A stretch of 64,000 nucleotides of DNA from Terebella lapidaria (Eukaryota > Annelida > Polychaeta > Terebellida > Terebellidae). A program made the position numbers and the translations under genes. How positions within the stretch are numbered: the first letter of the stretch is position 1; every line of letters begins with the position of its first letter. The notes below the pieces were generated by a model. That model did not search any database. It saw only the letters and a list, made by a program, of their open reading frames with translations, and was not told where the DNA came from. This document shows positions 61,960 to 64,000 of this stretch, one piece after another. The stretch covers positions 26,225,462 to 26,289,461 of the forward strand of contig OX424557.1 in the NCBI GenBank assembly GCA_949152475.1, in the 5' to 3' direction.

Positions 61960-62515
61960 GTGTTTAAATTTGCACAAGTAGATGAAAACACATTCAAGAG
62001 ATTGATTTGGATTTTATTGCTATTGTTAAACCGCTATAATAAACACTTGGGTATTCTCACCCAACACTTGGGGTAAAACAAATTCATACTTTCATACAGA
62101 AAAGAACTGTCATGGTGGTCTTCAGTGATTCACACAAGACTGCAATTCAAACTGTTCGAGCCGATTGTTTCGATTTGAGATTGTAGACAAGTACTCATAA
62201 ACTAAGAATGGCAGAAGTTTTATTGAGCCTCTTTCGAACATGATTGAACCTAACTAATAAACAATTGGAACCCGTGAAATACGAGAAATGATAACATGTA
62301 GTTCTCAAGTTTCGGCAAGTTAGAACGCAAATAGTCATCATGAAATGTTTTATTTAATGCAAGAGGATCGTTGGTGCAAGCACATATTCATATTTACAGG
62401 CACAGTTCTAGCAGTAACATAATGATAAATGCATGTTCAATGTTAACAGAAACCTAACAATCTCGCTCAAGACAAAGAAGCACCAGATTTCCAGCCTCCT
62501 CAGAGCACATAATAC
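61960..62515. other. intergenic DNA, nothing recognised
   Basis: A/T-rich DNA between the HADHB polyadenylation signal and the inverted repeats of the right-edge fossil element. No gene or repeat was seen. Confidence 0.5.
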
Positions 62516-62521
62516 ATGACA

Positions 62522-62873
62522 TAAACTTCCCAAATTTTAATTGTAAATTTGCCGTTTATTGTTATTACTCACCTCTAAACTACTACATGCTCCTTTTCGA
62601 TCCTTTGGATCGTTCTGGATAGAAATTCGCGTACTGAAAGCAAGGCACGATCGTCTGCCTGCATGACTCGAGAGCTCCTTTTGCCGCCAAAACCGCCGCG
62701 CATATGCGCGTGCAGCTGCACAGAAGCTTCACTTTTCTGTCCAAAAAACGACAAAAGGAAGCCCCTAGCACATAACTGGCGGGGATGGATGGGAGGGCCT
62801 TTACTGTAGTAGTTTAGAGGTGAGTAATAACAATAAACGGCAAATTTACAATTAAAATTTGGGAAGTTTATTT
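62522..62873. repeat. 63-bp inverted repeat pair at the fossil element's end
   Basis: AACTTCCCAAATTTTAATTG at 62,526 and its inverse CAATTAAAATTTGGGAAGTT ending at 62,870 are arms of a near-perfect inverted repeat enclosing about 225 bp. A third, direct copy of CTAAACTACTACATGCTCCT lies at 62,888. Confidence 0.85.
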
Positions 62874-64000
62874 TATACATCACCAATCTAAACTACTACA
62901 TGCTCCTTAGAATCAAAGGATAGGCGGTGGAGCAGTAGTGCTAGAGAGTCATGAAAACAGACGATAGTCTTGATTTCAAGCGAATCGCTAAAATGCTACA
63001 TTTTCGATATATCTTTAGTAATATAATAAAGATACTCACCTAGCGGTGCGATCGCTTGCCTCCGACATGCACGAATTTCTTCTTCACCCATCGGTGGAAA
63101 CCAGAACACTACTTGAGACCGTACATAAAGAACTCAAACACAAACACAAAGTGTTGCTTATATACACGTGCACGTTAAAACCAAGACTTTTCTGTCCAGC
63201 TGGTTCAAACAACAGCTTGCGCTACGACCAGCGGACCCAGTCTAAATCTGGACGACTGGTCCTGAAGTTCGGCAGCATTGGACAGATAGAACCCGATGAA
63301 TGTCGTAGAATTAGTCCACATTCCAGCCCTCACGATATATTCCAACCAAAGATTTTCTATACCAAGATAGTCCACTCAGACCAAAACGGAAGCGAACATT
63401 TGAACAGTGTCGATCCTGGCGGTGAGACTGAAAGTTGGACGTACTTCCAATAGTGACGGCGATTTTCATTCATAAAATGACGTTTTGGTCAGAGATATTC
63501 ATTCATAAAAACGCAAATGTAGTAATTCCTCAGTCTGACCGCCAGGGGGATTTTTCGCTTCCGTTTTGGCCTGAGTGGGCTATCTTGGTATAGAAAATCT
63601 TTGTTCCAACGGAATATTCGACCTGGCCGCCAAAGACATCGAGATGTGTCGGATTTGGTGGGACGAATTATTTTGTAAGTGACTCGATCGTCAGCACCTG
63701 ACTCCGCATAGACAGTCCTCACTACAACTCTCACCCATCGGGATAGTGTAGCTGTGGAGATATCCGTAGCCCTACTAGGCTGATAGGAAATAAATAACCG
63801 CTTGCGATCTTTCCTAATCGATCTGGTACGATCGATGTAGATTTTCAGCGCTCTTACCGGGCACAATAGAGCGTCCGGCTCATTCCGTCCTACGTAATCG
63901 CCCAGTGACGGAATTACGATAGGGGAGAACGCTTTCCCGCCCTCAACCGCAGCACGTGTTTTAGGCATAAAATCACGTACTGGGTATAAGGAAACGGACC
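62522..64000 (-). mobile_element. fossil tyrosine-recombinase element, DIRS-like, running off the window
   Basis: The minus strand from the right edge to about 63,490 encodes a tyrosine-recombinase-type domain (LCPVRALKIYIDRTRSI, KRLFISYQPSRATDISTATL, SRWVRVVV) typical of DIRS-order elements. Between it and 62,522 are inverted repeats: a pair of about 63 bp at 62,522-62,585 and 62,811-62,873, and a pair of about 70-80 bp at 63,345-63,430 and 63,528-63,605. DIRS elements are known for inverted and complementary terminal regions beside the recombinase. The copy looks broken, and the rest lies outside the window. A Crypton-type element is the alternative. Confidence 0.6.

Overview
The window comes from an intron-rich, repeat-rich animal genome. 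The host genes recognised here (a SECp43/TRNAU1AP-type RRM protein, a TGIF-type TALE homeodomain repressor, and both subunits of the mitochondrial trifunctional protein) are animal genes with GT-AG introns. The frequent TACATGTA-type words, helentron-like elements with tandem-repeat bodies, a DIRS-type fossil and hAT-like miniature elements suggest a marine invertebrate such as a mollusc or a non-vertebrate deuterostome. I cannot name the species from the sequence.

Layout. 1-2,300 holds no gene that I can see. 2,326-9,750 (+) is one uninterrupted ORF for a very large Ser/Arg-rich protein of unknown identity. 9,904-15,247 (+) holds eight exons of a SECp43/TRNAU1AP orthologue that lacks its first exon in this window. 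Its intron at 10,004-12,640 carries a 2.4-kb tandem-repeat element (copy A). 16,198-17,034 and 17,303-17,661 are two miniature inverted-repeat elements. 20,726-23,540 (-) is a two-exon TGIF homeobox gene. 25,199-33,252 is an old, broken Ty3/Gypsy LTR retrotransposon on the minus strand, inserted in an AGGTCA-rich satellite. 35,720-41,570 (-) is a complete 22-exon HADHA gene, and 41,841-61,637 (+) is a complete 15-exon HADHB gene. The two share a 270-bp divergent promoter. The window ends in a fossil tyrosine-recombinase (DIRS-like) element on the minus strand.

HADHA and HADHB encode the two subunits of one enzyme complex for long-chain fatty-acid beta-oxidation in mitochondria. My spliced models give exactly 764 and 474 residues with all exon phases consistent, close to the usual family lengths. 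The shared promoter carries a perfect GTCACGTGAC E-box.

The most unusual part is the 14.2-kb sixth intron of HADHB (45,226-59,440). It is a nest of at least three families of non-coding elements that share one plan: a tandem-repeat body, a strong terminal hairpin at one end, a second small hairpin near a CTAG/CTAA end at the other, and a 10-12-bp subterminal inverted repeat. This matches helentron-associated (HINE) or bivalve 'pearl' rolling-circle elements. Two copies flank a 2.1-kb segment, and the whole 6.56-kb composite sits in a satellite monomer so precisely that removing it restores the monomer. This looks like capture by rolling-circle read-through. The repeat bodies carry dense nuclear-receptor-like motifs (AGGTCA half sites, DR1) and perfect RFX X-boxes. 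HADHB intron 2 also contains a phase-compatible 519-bp open exon encoding a C2H2 zinc finger.
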